This document shows, in pieces, positions 18,661 to 25,829 of a DNA stretch of 64,000 nt; the stretch's first letter is position 1; each line of letters begins with the position of its first letter. The DNA lies in the NCBI RefSeq assembly GCF_000422445.1, contig NZ_AULU01000019.1:1-64000 (forward strand). The letters are read 5' to 3'. Source of the DNA: Paenibacillus assamensis DSM 18201. GTDB taxonomy: Bacteria; Bacillota; Bacilli; Paenibacillales; Paenibacillaceae. A model generated the notes under the pieces. It saw only the letters and a list, made by a program, of their open reading frames with translations. It was not told where the DNA came from and did not search any database. The position numbers were made by a program, and so were the translations under genes.

Positions 18661-20018
18661 CATTTATTTTGCTTCAGCAGCAAGCTGTATTGCTCAATGG
18701 CGCGAAGGCGAGCTTGCTTCAAATCGACAATGGCATTCGTTTGTGGCTGATGTATCGCTTTGTCAGAGAGGTGAGCGAGCTGGGGCAGCCAACGCCGAAT
18801 ATAAGCACCGCTCGGATCATAGGTCTCTGATTGGCGTACCGGGTTCATTATGCGGAAATAGGGCGCAGCATCATAGCCTAGCGAAGAGCTCCACAGCCAT
18901 CCACCTCGATTGAGTACATGATCGTAGTCGGCTAGCTTGTCTCTGAAATAAGCTTCCCCATAGTAAAAAGGACAAAGCAACTGCTTCGTTAAGAACATGG
19001 CTGTCACCATCCGAAGACGATTAGGCATTTCACCTGTTTCTTTTAATTGTGTCATGGCGGCATCAATGATGGGTATTCCCGTTCTCGCTTCCGCCCAATA
19101 ATCGAAAGCATCTGTGCTGAACCCAGACCAATCCAAGTTCTTTTCATACGAGAAATAATTAGGATTTCGCCATGCTTGATAGAGATAGAAGTCGCGCCAT
19201 GCGAGCTGGCGAATCCAGCTATCTACATAAGAACTTCCATTCAGCGTCGCTTGTTCGTATACTTGTCGAATGGAAATAGCCCCTGTATTGATATATCCGC
19301 TCATTTGGCTCGTGTAGCTCCATCCATACCTATCTCTTCCTTGTTCGTAGTCAGGAAGCTTTTCTACGAAAAATTGCTGTAGTTTTTTCTGCGGATCTTC
19401 TGTTGAAAATGAAGGGGATGTCGACTTTAAAGCGTCATACAACCATACAGGTAGCGCAAAAGCTTCTACAATACTTTGGGAAACTTGTACCGTTTCCAGG
19501 TCAGTTAGCGAACTAAGCATAGGTGGTTCCGCAAAAAGATGCATAGCCTGTTTCCATTTGCTATAAAATGGGGTAAATACTTTGTAAGGCTGATCGCGGT
19601 TGGCGAAATGATCAAAAGAATCAGCATCGATAAGCATATGATCCATATCTGTTATTGTTTCTAGCCCGCAAGCTCGAGCCGTATCGAGTAATTTTTGATC
19701 ACGCTGCTTGGCATAAGGAGTCAAGTCCTCATGAAATGCAACTATTTGCAGTGAGTAGTGGGAGGCTAACTTGAGTAGGACTTGATCAGGTGAGCCGTAG
19801 ACAATCACTAGCTGCTGGTTGGCTTGTTGGTAGTTTTGTTGCAGGCGACTAACCTGCTGCAAGAAATGTCTACCGCTGTGCTCGCGAGCGCGTCGTTCAT
19901 CTAACAGTATAGTATCTATAACGAGCAAATGAATGCCAGTCATGTGCAATGAGCGAAGCTTATTGAATAATCGCATGTCTGTCGTGCGCAAATCACGTCG
20001 ATGAAACCAGACGTACAT
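18660..20018 (-). CDS. phr: Deoxyribodipyrimidine photolyase
   Basis: Repairs cyclobutane pyrimidine dimers with blue light. The 452-residue protein starts with the photolyase alpha/beta domain (MYVWFHRRDLRTTDM) that usually holds an antenna cofactor. It then has the helical FAD-binding domain: GRDRYGWSYTSQMSGYINTG, RMVTAMFLTKQLL, and DHVLNRGGWLWSSSLGYDAAPYFRIMNP. The last block is slightly unlike the commoner NNGGWQWAAGTGTDA form but keeps the FAD-contacting residues. It fits class I CPD photolyases of Bacillus type. Single gene, oppositely oriented to the small secreted protein. Confidence 0.93.
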   Translation of the reverse strand: MYVWFHRRDLRTTDMRLFNKLRSLHMTGIHLLVIDTILLDERRAREHSGRHFLQQVSRLQQNYQQANQQLVIVYGSPDQVLLKLASHYSLQIVAFHEDLTPYAKQRDQKLLDTARACGLETITDMDHMLIDADSFDHFANRDQPYKVFTPFYSKWKQAMHLFAEPPMLSSLTDLETVQVSQSIVEAFALPVWLYDALKSTSPSFSTEDPQKKLQQFFVEKLPDYEQGRDRYGWSYTSQMSGYINTGAISIRQVYEQATLNGSSYVDSWIRQLAWRDFYLYQAWRNPNYFSYEKNLDWSGFSTDAFDYWAEARTGIPIIDAAMTQLKETGEMPNRLRMVTAMFLTKQLLCPFYYGEAYFRDKLADYDHVLNRGGWLWSSSLGYDAAPYFRIMNPVRQSETYDPSGAYIRRWLPQLAHLSDKAIHQPQTNAIVDLKQARLRAIEQYSLLLKQNK

Positions 20019-20056
20019 GGAAATTCTCCTTTCGAATAGTAGGTGAAGGATAATAA

Positions 20057-20098
20057 AAAACCCGACAGGATGTGTTAGCCACCTCCCACCGGGCTTGG
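20057..20098 (-). terminator. Terminator after NlpC/P60 gene
   Basis: On the minus strand, CCCG at the 5' side and CGGG at the 3' side enclose an inner AGG/CCT pairing, followed by TTTTTTATT. It lies just past the NlpC/P60 stop codon. Confidence 0.7.
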
Positions 20099-20129
20099 TA
20101 TCGAGTATTTCGTATAAATGAAATAATTG

Positions 20130-20594
20130 CTATTTCGCGTGTTTCTCGTATTGTGTGTCGCTCATTACGCGACGAGCACCCAAGTAACGCTCTTCGTAGT
20201 AGTTCATGCTAAGCTTGTCGATTGTAACACCCTTATTCGTAGCAGAGTGAGCAAACTTGCCGTCGCCTACATAGATACCAACGTGGGAAACACCTTTGCC
20301 GCTAGTGTTGAAGAATACGAGATCTCCAGGACGAAGCTCGTCTTTAGAAACTTTAGTACCTTCTTCAAACTGAGAGCCAGATGTACGAGACAAATCCAAG
20401 CCTAGTTTGTTGAATATGTAACCAGTGAATCCTGAGCAATCAAAGCCGCTTGTCGTTGTACCACCATATTTGTAATCTACTCCGATTACTTTGTCGATTG
20501 CGCTATCCATAGATGTTGCTGCGAATGCACTTCCTGCTCCAAATGAAAGCAATAGGCTTGTCGCTAGTGCGGCTGTGATTAATTTCTTCTTCAA
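20130..20594 (-). CDS. Secreted NlpC/P60 cell-wall endopeptidase
   Basis: A 154-residue exported hydrolase. A signal peptide (about 1-25, ending AFA) is followed directly by one NlpC/P60 domain with the catalytic Cys in GFDCSGFTGY and the His in VSHVGIYVGDGKFAHS. Enzymes of this family cut D-Glu to diaminopimelate bonds in peptidoglycan stems. It has no LysM or SH3 wall-binding domain, so it is a minimal type. The start is TTG at 20594 with GAAGGGG nine bases upstream, which lies at the edge of the c-di-AMP riboswitch. The riboswitch thus ties wall hydrolysis to c-di-AMP, as known for other wall hydrolase genes. Confidence 0.92.
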   Translation of the reverse strand: MKKKLITAALATSLLLSFGAGSAFAATSMDSAIDKVIGVDYKYGGTTTSGFDCSGFTGYIFNKLGLDLSRTSGSQFEEGTKVSKDELRPGDLVFFNTSGKGVSHVGIYVGDGKFAHSATNKGVTIDKLSMNYYEERYLGARRVMSDTQYEKHAK

Positions 20595-20597
20595 CTA

Positions 20598-20745
20598 TAG
20601 GTTCCCCTTCCGTGCCTGCGAGGTTAGCTGTAGGGTTCGGTTGAAGGTCTCCCTATGATCCCTGTGCAATCCGAGATCAATTCACCCAAAAACTTGGTTC
20701 CCCCGCTTCCCGGATGTCTCGGGAATTCGGCGTTCATAATAGGAC
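20598..20745 (-). ncRNA. c-di-AMP riboswitch (ydaO-yuaA leader)
   Basis: On the minus strand the leader of the NlpC/P60 gene shows the conserved blocks of the ydaO/yuaA class in order: GGGGGAACCAAG, TTTTTGGGTGAATTG, CATAGGGAGACCTTC, CCGAACCCTACAGCTAACCTC, then GCAGGC, ending at the ribosome-binding site GGAAGGGG. This class binds cyclic di-AMP and switches off wall-hydrolase and potassium-transport genes when the ligand is high. No separate terminator was seen between the aptamer and the start codon, so control may act on translation or through the aptamer's own 3' stem. Confidence 0.93.
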
Positions 20746-20982
20746 ATCTTTCTTTCCGTCACACGTAATTACAATTTTGCAAGAATTTCATCGTCGTTCA
20801 TGACAAACTTGTAATAAATCTAAGGTTTATTTTAACAGACATTTTCCGATTTTACAAACTGCTTATGTCCAAAAACGCAAAAAAACTTGCTTAAACCCAT
20901 TGTTTAGGCTCAAGCAAGCGTTTACTTCATTCTTTTTTGTTTATTTACTCACTATATCTCGATTTTACGCATGCAATCTGTT
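20746..20982. other. Upstream region of the riboswitch and downstream hairpin
   Basis: The promoter for the riboswitch transcript should lie in 20746-20870. The other part, 20878-20920, holds the terminator of the upstream membrane-protein operon. No ORF seen. Confidence 0.5.
20878..20920 (-). terminator. Terminator after membrane-protein operon
   Basis: On the minus strand CTTGCTTGAGCCTAAAC pairs with GTTTAAGCAAG around AATGG, followed by TTTTTTT. It closes the M1 peptidase/membrane-protein operon. Confidence 0.85.
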
Positions 20983-21816
20983 TTAAAACGGCCTGTTGTC
21001 GATCTTTTGCCACACATCAAACCGACTAGAAAGACTCCATATTTGTAACAAAGTCCTTATGGCTGGATAAGCCTGCTGTAATAAAAGTGCGGTCATTCCT
21101 GTCCAAAACATAGCAGCCGCTGTTACAAGTGCACTTCCGAGAAAACCTATAACAAGGAATAATAAAGATATTCCGAGAATAGGCAGGAGGCCACGCACAC
21201 CAGTAACCAAGGCTGACCCTATCGTTTGTTCACTGGCCTTTCCAAATTGCATAAATAAGAACAAGTGATGCACAATCCAGCCGCCAACAAGCCACAGAAC
21301 GAGTAATGGTGCTGCATTTTGTAATAGTTCAGTTGCACTCATAGCACTTTGTAGAAGGACCGTTAATTTGGGTACGATCCAATAGGCAGGGAGAAGAACA
21401 ATAATCATTTCGAATATATATAGTAAGCTCATCGATTTCCATAGTGTTTTCATACCGCGAAAGAATGCAAGTCCTTTACTATTACGTTGAGAATAAGACA
21501 TGCTGTATAGCAATCCTGCATGAATGAGTGGAGTAAACAGCATCCGAAGCGCAACAAATCCGACAAGTGTCCATAAATAAGGTGCGTATTCTGTTGTTTT
21601 GGTCAATTGAAAGTGCGCCTCGATATGGAATAAGGCACGGCTTAATTCTGTTGGCGCAGGCTCAGGATAGCGCTGCAGCAACGGAACGACGATATGATCA
21701 ATGAAGCGGTATAAGAAGAATCCCCATAACAGCTGATAAATAAATAGAATAATCCAGATGTATAGATGCTCTTTGACCCAATCCCAGCCCGCACGAATAT
21801 GAGGTTTGATCGTCAT
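20983..21816 (-). CDS. Multi-pass membrane protein, unknown function
   Basis: A 277-residue integral membrane protein with about six hydrophobic segments (near residues 18-40, 82-105, 127-150, 170-190, 210-235 and 240-255). I do not recognise a named family. Its ATG lies seven bases after the stop codon of the M1 peptidase gene, and GGTGAT before it overlaps that gene's last codons, so the two are translated together. The pairing suggests the membrane protein assists or localises the peptidase, or that both act on the same extracytoplasmic substrate; this is inference. Confidence 0.75.
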   Translation of the reverse strand: MTIKPHIRAGWDWVKEHLYIWIILFIYQLLWGFFLYRFIDHIVVPLLQRYPEPAPTELSRALFHIEAHFQLTKTTEYAPYLWTLVGFVALRMLFTPLIHAGLLYSMSYSQRNSKGLAFFRGMKTLWKSMSLLYIFEMIIVLLPAYWIVPKLTVLLQSAMSATELLQNAAPLLVLWLVGGWIVHHLFLFMQFGKASEQTIGSALVTGVRGLLPILGISLLFLVIGFLGSALVTAAAMFWTGMTALLLQQAYPAIRTLLQIWSLSSRFDVWQKIDNRPF

Positions 21817-21823
21817 CTACTGA

Positions 21824-23788
21824 TCACCATCCTAACAGCTTACTCATCATTTCGATCCATTTCATTGCTGTCCAATCGACACGAGTGCGTACTGGCTCTG
21901 TAACAGACGCTTTCATGAAGTTATTAATTTGCTTATTGTCCAGCACAATTGTATGCAGAGGATCGACAAATACCCAAGAGAGCGGTGAGGAATGGGTCAG
22001 CTTGTATTGTATGCGGTCTCCTTCACCGGACCATATTTTTCTCGTTGTACTCCCATCTTCGAATCGGAATACAATGGGCACCTCGGGATAGTCGGCCCCA
22101 CGTTTCGTAATATGCACGATTGATTCATACTGATTGCCGGTTTTGTTTAGTTCAATGGATTCTACTGCAAAGTCAGCCATCTGCCGATCGTACACATATT
22201 GATTAAAAAAGGAAGACCAGTTCTGTTTAGTAACCGACTCAACTACACGTTGAAAGTCGGCAGTCGTGGGGTGTTTAAAGCGGTATTTCTCGGTGTAGGT
22301 TTTTAAAATCCGTTTCATTGTCTTTTCGCCTACTTGGCGCTCCAAGGCTACTAGTACAAGCTTTGCTCTCACGTAAACATTTTCTGCATAGTGCTCTTGA
22401 TTATGATACTGCCAAGCCGACTGCTTTAATGGGGCAGGGGAAGTAATGTAACTAGACTCCACCATGAAATTCGGAGTAATCCCAAATTCCGATTCCATAA
22501 GCTTATCTTCTGCGTAAGATGTAAAGCCTTCATCCAACCAAGCTTCCTCAAATTCGTTGGAAGCGAGCAGGCCGTAGAAATACTGATGGCCAATTTCATG
22601 TACAACCGTTCGTTCTAGGTCATAGCCAGGGCTATCGTCTCCTGCTCCAAATGTCGTCACCAGTGTTGGATATTCCATGCCGCCTGCACCGTTTGCCTCA
22701 AGTGGCGGCACAACAATAGATAAAGTGGAGTACGGATACTCTCCATACCATTGACTAAATTGGTTTAATGCGGCTTTGGCTGCATACATATATCGTTCTT
22801 TTAACGCTTTATGCTTCGGGTCCAAATAAAGCTTAATACGCACACCAGGTACATTTTTGGATGAGAAAGGTTCTTCTACATAGATGAAATTAGGGGACGC
22901 TGCCCACGCGAAATCATGTACATCATCGGCATAAAAGTGATACACCTTGTTACTATTGGTGGTCATAGGCGTTTTTGTGGGAAATCCAGTTGCTGCGACG
23001 ATATAAGTTTCGGGAACTTGAATTCGGACATTGAAAATCCCATAATTCGAGTAAAACTCGGAGTTGCCATGGTATTGATGCACATTCCATCCATCCGTAT
23101 TGCGTCCTCTTGTACCTGCCTTTTCATAGGCTGCCAACTTTGGGAACCATTGTCCTGCCATAACAAAGTTGTCAGTGGCGCCCATACGTGCGAATATGCT
23201 AGGCAGTTTAACTTCATACTTCATCTTTAATGTAATGCTCTCACCAGCTTTAACCGGTTGGGGTAGGCGTAGTTTCATCACCGTTCGGTCTTTCGCATTG
23301 CCATCGTCTGGCTGAACGTATTCCAGTCGATTCATAAGGGGCAATCCATCTTCCGTCTGAATCGCGGTGAGCCGCATATTACCGTAGCCGTTTGTAGGCA
23401 TTTTATCTCCGCGAAGCTTTCCTCCCGACTCTTTCATAAAGGTGGTATCTGCGGATTCAAAGGCATTCGGATAGAGGTGAAAATACAGCTCATTTACGGT
23501 CTTGCGCCCTGGATTGCTCCAAGTTACTGCCTGTAGGCCTCGTAGGGTCTTGGACGCCTCGTCCAACTTCACGTCAATATGATACTCGGCAACTCGCTCT
23601 GAGCGCGGAGTATCGATCGGAGGTGGCGGGGTGACAGTGTTCCCCTCTTTCCTCGTAATCTGTTCGATTGCTTCAGGTCCGACAGATGGGACTAGTTCAT
23701 TAGGCAGCAGCCATAGTAGCAAGCAGAATCCCGTTGTCATCAACACGATAGCATATAAGGTGGAGCGATAAGCGTGAACTCGGGTCAT
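21824..23788 (-). CDS. Membrane-anchored M1 family metallopeptidase
   Basis: A zinc aminopeptidase-like enzyme of 654 residues. An N-terminal membrane segment (about 8-28; TLYAIVLMTTGFCLLLWLL) anchors it with the catalytic part outside. The gluzincin motif is VVHEIGHQYFYG with His397, followed 18 residues on by the Glu ligand in EEAWLDEGFTSYAE, and preceded by the substrate-binding loop GAGGMEYPTLV (GxMEN-type). Start chosen at 23788, where GGGAGGT lies eight bases upstream. It is the first gene of a two-gene operon with a membrane protein. A second M1 peptidase lies at 47.8 kb and differs in its substrate loop. Confidence 0.9.
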   Translation of the reverse strand: MTRVHAYRSTLYAIVLMTTGFCLLLWLLPNELVPSVGPEAIEQITRKEGNTVTPPPPIDTPRSERVAEYHIDVKLDEASKTLRGLQAVTWSNPGRKTVNELYFHLYPNAFESADTTFMKESGGKLRGDKMPTNGYGNMRLTAIQTEDGLPLMNRLEYVQPDDGNAKDRTVMKLRLPQPVKAGESITLKMKYEVKLPSIFARMGATDNFVMAGQWFPKLAAYEKAGTRGRNTDGWNVHQYHGNSEFYSNYGIFNVRIQVPETYIVAATGFPTKTPMTTNSNKVYHFYADDVHDFAWAASPNFIYVEEPFSSKNVPGVRIKLYLDPKHKALKERYMYAAKAALNQFSQWYGEYPYSTLSIVVPPLEANGAGGMEYPTLVTTFGAGDDSPGYDLERTVVHEIGHQYFYGLLASNEFEEAWLDEGFTSYAEDKLMESEFGITPNFMVESSYITSPAPLKQSAWQYHNQEHYAENVYVRAKLVLVALERQVGEKTMKRILKTYTEKYRFKHPTTADFQRVVESVTKQNWSSFFNQYVYDRQMADFAVESIELNKTGNQYESIVHITKRGADYPEVPIVFRFEDGSTTRKIWSGEGDRIQYKLTHSSPLSWVFVDPLHTIVLDNKQINNFMKASVTEPVRTRVDWTAMKWIEMMSKLLGW

Positions 23789-23943
23789 TAATTCGTACCT
23801 CCCGTTGACAAGCATCTACCGCATGTATATGTTGGCTTTTACCCGATTATTAGCTAAAATAAAAAATGATTGTGATCCGGTTGTATGCTGCGATCTAGAC
23901 AATAAGGAGAGAGCATGTGCATACGAGGAAGGAGTAATAGACA

Positions 23944-24447
23944 ATGGAACAAGAAAAGAAAGCTAAGAAGCAGCTTGCATTCAATGTTGTAAGCAGCAAT
24001 GATAAGCATAAAGGATTCGGTGCAGGCAGCATCGATCTGAATAGTGTATCTCCAGTCATTATCGATGAGGGCCGAGCTTACATCGATATGGGTGCGATGC
24101 ACGCAAAAAGTAAAGTAGAGCGTGGCATTAAATTCTCCATGAATAAGGAAGACGTGCCTAACGGTCGTCAATGCTGGATTGTGTGGGTTGCGGTAGATCG
24201 TTCACCTGAAGGCTCTTTTTACGGAGGATTGTCTGCTTGCGAGATGCTGGTGGATACGGAAGCTAAGCGTGGATGGAAAATTCTAGCTGAACACGTAAAT
24301 AAGATGGATTATGCGATGAAGCGCCGTGTTATCGTTGACGGGCTTGGTGCCGAAGAAAAAGCTGCGCTTCGTCAATTGCTTGAAACGCATAATGCAGAAT
24401 GGTGGGAACGTACTCCAGACGAGTTTAAGTCGGCGTTGGAGGCGTAA
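23944..24447 (+). CDS. ywhD: YwhD family protein
   Basis: A 167-residue soluble protein of unknown role that closely follows the B. subtilis YwhD pattern: HKGFGAGSIDLNSVSPVIID, YIDMGAMHAKSKVERGIKF, NGRQCWIVWVAVDR and CEMLVDTEAKRGWKILAEHVN. In B. subtilis ywhD also lies near speE and the penicillin-binding protein gene, so the position is conserved too. No catalytic motif is evident. GGAAGGAG lies a dozen bases before the ATG. Monocistronic, followed by a terminator. Confidence 0.88.
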   Translation: MEQEKKAKKQLAFNVVSSNDKHKGFGAGSIDLNSVSPVIIDEGRAYIDMGAMHAKSKVERGIKFSMNKEDVPNGRQCWIVWVAVDRSPEGSFYGGLSACEMLVDTEAKRGWKILAEHVNKMDYAMKRRVIVDGLGAEEKAALRQLLETHNAEWWERTPDEFKSALEA

Positions 24448-24459
24448 TGATTATGAATA

Positions 24460-24508
24460 AACAACCTTTGTTCCGTAGCGTGCTGCGGTAATGGGGGTTG
24501 TTTTTTTG
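24460..24508 (+). terminator. Terminator after ywhD
   Basis: AACAACC (24460) pairs with GGTTGTT (24496), with inner CCGTAGC/GCTGCGG pairing, followed by TTTTTTT. Confidence 0.85.
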
Positions 24509-24811
24509 TACTTACGATTGAGGCTGTGAGATGAGAAGGGTACTATAGGGGGAAGCAGACAAAAAAAGTCCCACCCCATAATATAAAGTCGCGGGGTGGG
24601 CAAACGTCTGTTACCTAATGAAGGGATTTAATTCAACGCAAAAATGTAACCTCAAGCATTAATTCAATGGTGAATCATGTCTAAAGGCTACGTTACAAAT
24701 ATTAGCAAAATTTTCTTTCGAGTTCAATAGGTAAAATTCGACAAAGTTCGCGGAATTTCACGCCCGGTAATGTTTACTCCGACCACAAGCGTTTTACATG
24801 CACGTTAGTCG
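24509..24811. other. Intergenic region between ywhD and tetR-like gene
   Basis: The region contains the minus-strand terminator at 24562-24600. Between 24610 and 24810 the sequence is AT-rich with no ORF, no clear hairpin and no recognised site. Confidence 0.4.
24562..24600 (-). terminator. Terminator after tetR-like gene
   Basis: CCCACCCC (24570) and GGGGTGGG (24593) form a perfect GC stem. On the minus strand the stem is followed by ACTTTTTTT. It lies 210 bases past the TetR stop codon, so the transcript has a long 3' tail. Confidence 0.75.
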
Positions 24812-25432
24812 CTACTTTTTCATTGCCCCTTGCCAAAATAGATCCACAATGGATGTCGCCAACTGTTCAGGGGATGAGAATAACTGGCGTGCACTATCGC
24901 GATTACCCATCATGAGCAATGAGGAGAAAGCATGAGCGAGCAGCATAGGCGATCCTGATTGCAGTTGTCCTTGTGTCATGGCTTTCTCAAAATGTTGTGC
25001 AAGCAAATCATACAACATATGCTCGGCTGAACGAATTCGTTGTATGTGTTCCTCAGACAACTGTTTCTCTGCCTCTTTTAACATCGTTTCCAAGTCGCTG
25101 TGCGGCTGTGCAATCTTAACATAAGCGACTCGTTCCAATCGCTCGCGCAGGTGCTCTTCACTATCCAACAGAGATTTAGTGGCTTTGTGTGCAATCGTCA
25201 GCATATATTCGATAGCAGCAGTGAACAATTCAGCCTTGTTCGAGTAGTAATAGTAAATAGTCGCTTTCGTAACACCGCATATAGCAGCAATTTGCTGTAA
25301 AGATATAGCTTCATATCCTTGTTCCATAAATGTCCTGGCAGCCGTTTGAATAATGACAGCCTGAATGGGCATTTCTTGTTCATTGAGCTTTGGTCTGCCA
25401 GGGGTACGAGAAACTCGTTTTTGTTTCGACAT
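24812..25432 (-). CDS. TetR family transcriptional regulator
   Basis: A 206-residue repressor with the TetR N-terminal HTH at about residues 25-70: FMEQGYEAISLQQIAAICGV, then TKATIYYYYSNKAELF, the family signature. The C-terminal ligand domain is not diagnostic. GGAGTG lies nine bases before the ATG at 25432. It is divergent from the MMPL transporter gene, the usual arrangement for a local repressor of an exporter. An AT-rich palindrome at 25641 and tandem decamers at 25785 are candidate operators. A MITE-like element sits between the two genes. Confidence 0.9.
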   Translation of the reverse strand: MSKQKRVSRTPGRPKLNEQEMPIQAVIIQTAARTFMEQGYEAISLQQIAAICGVTKATIYYYYSNKAELFTAAIEYMLTIAHKATKSLLDSEEHLRERLERVAYVKIAQPHSDLETMLKEAEKQLSEEHIQRIRSAEHMLYDLLAQHFEKAMTQGQLQSGSPMLLAHAFSSLLMMGNRDSARQLFSSPEQLATSIVDLFWQGAMKK

Positions 25433-25471
25433 GAATAGGTCACTCCATTTCTGCGTTTCGTGCATCTATTA

Positions 25472-25621
25472 GAGGTTGTTCAAAAAATCATCTTTTGATC
25501 ACGAAGTGTCACAGGAAGTGAATTCGACATCAAATCTTACGTTCACCCTCGAAGTCCGCTACTCCTTCTTCGGGTTCTCGCAACCTTCTCGGTGCTGAAA
25601 ATCTGACTTTTTGAACACGCA
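25472..25621. mobile_element. MITE-like element with inverted ends and 6-bp direct repeats
   Basis: A 150-base non-coding block begins GAGGTTGTTCAAAAAATCA and ends TGACTTTTTGAACACGCA. The ends are inverted repeats (13 of 14 matching over TGTTCAAAAARTCA). CTATTA flanks it on both sides (25466-25471 and 25622-25627), a likely target-site duplication. It has no ORF, so it would move only with a transposase in trans. Similar end sequences are, from memory, dispersed in Paenibacillus genomes; no second copy was seen in this window. Confidence 0.7.
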
Positions 25622-25640
25622 CTATTAATAAAAAGTAGTT

Positions 25641-25654
25641 GTTAAAATATTAAC
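25641..25654. promoter_or_regulatory. Palindrome, possible TetR operator
   Basis: GTTAAAATATTAAC is a palindrome with five-base arms in the tetR-MMPL intergenic region. It is AT-rich and of a type TetR proteins can bind; support is only position and symmetry. Confidence 0.35.
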
Positions 25655-25784
25655 CTTCGGGTATATATAATATTAGAGTTCTTAGTTAATGCTTTTTACA
25701 CATCAGATGAAATTAGCCAGTAGTTACGGTCTAGTATACCTTTCCAAGCTGTAAAAATCACCCGCAGCATAGTCGGGAACTGGC

Positions 25785-25813
25785 GTAACTAATGGTAACT
25801 AATGTGTAACTAT
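25785..25813. repeat. Tandem 10-bp repeats before MMPL gene
   Basis: GTAACTAATG occurs twice in tandem (25785 and 25795), followed by a near copy TGTAACTAT, ending ten bases before the ribosome-binding site of the transporter gene. It may be a regulator site in the 5' untranslated region. Confidence 0.5.
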
Positions 25814-25829
25814 AAAAAGGAGGAGCAAA

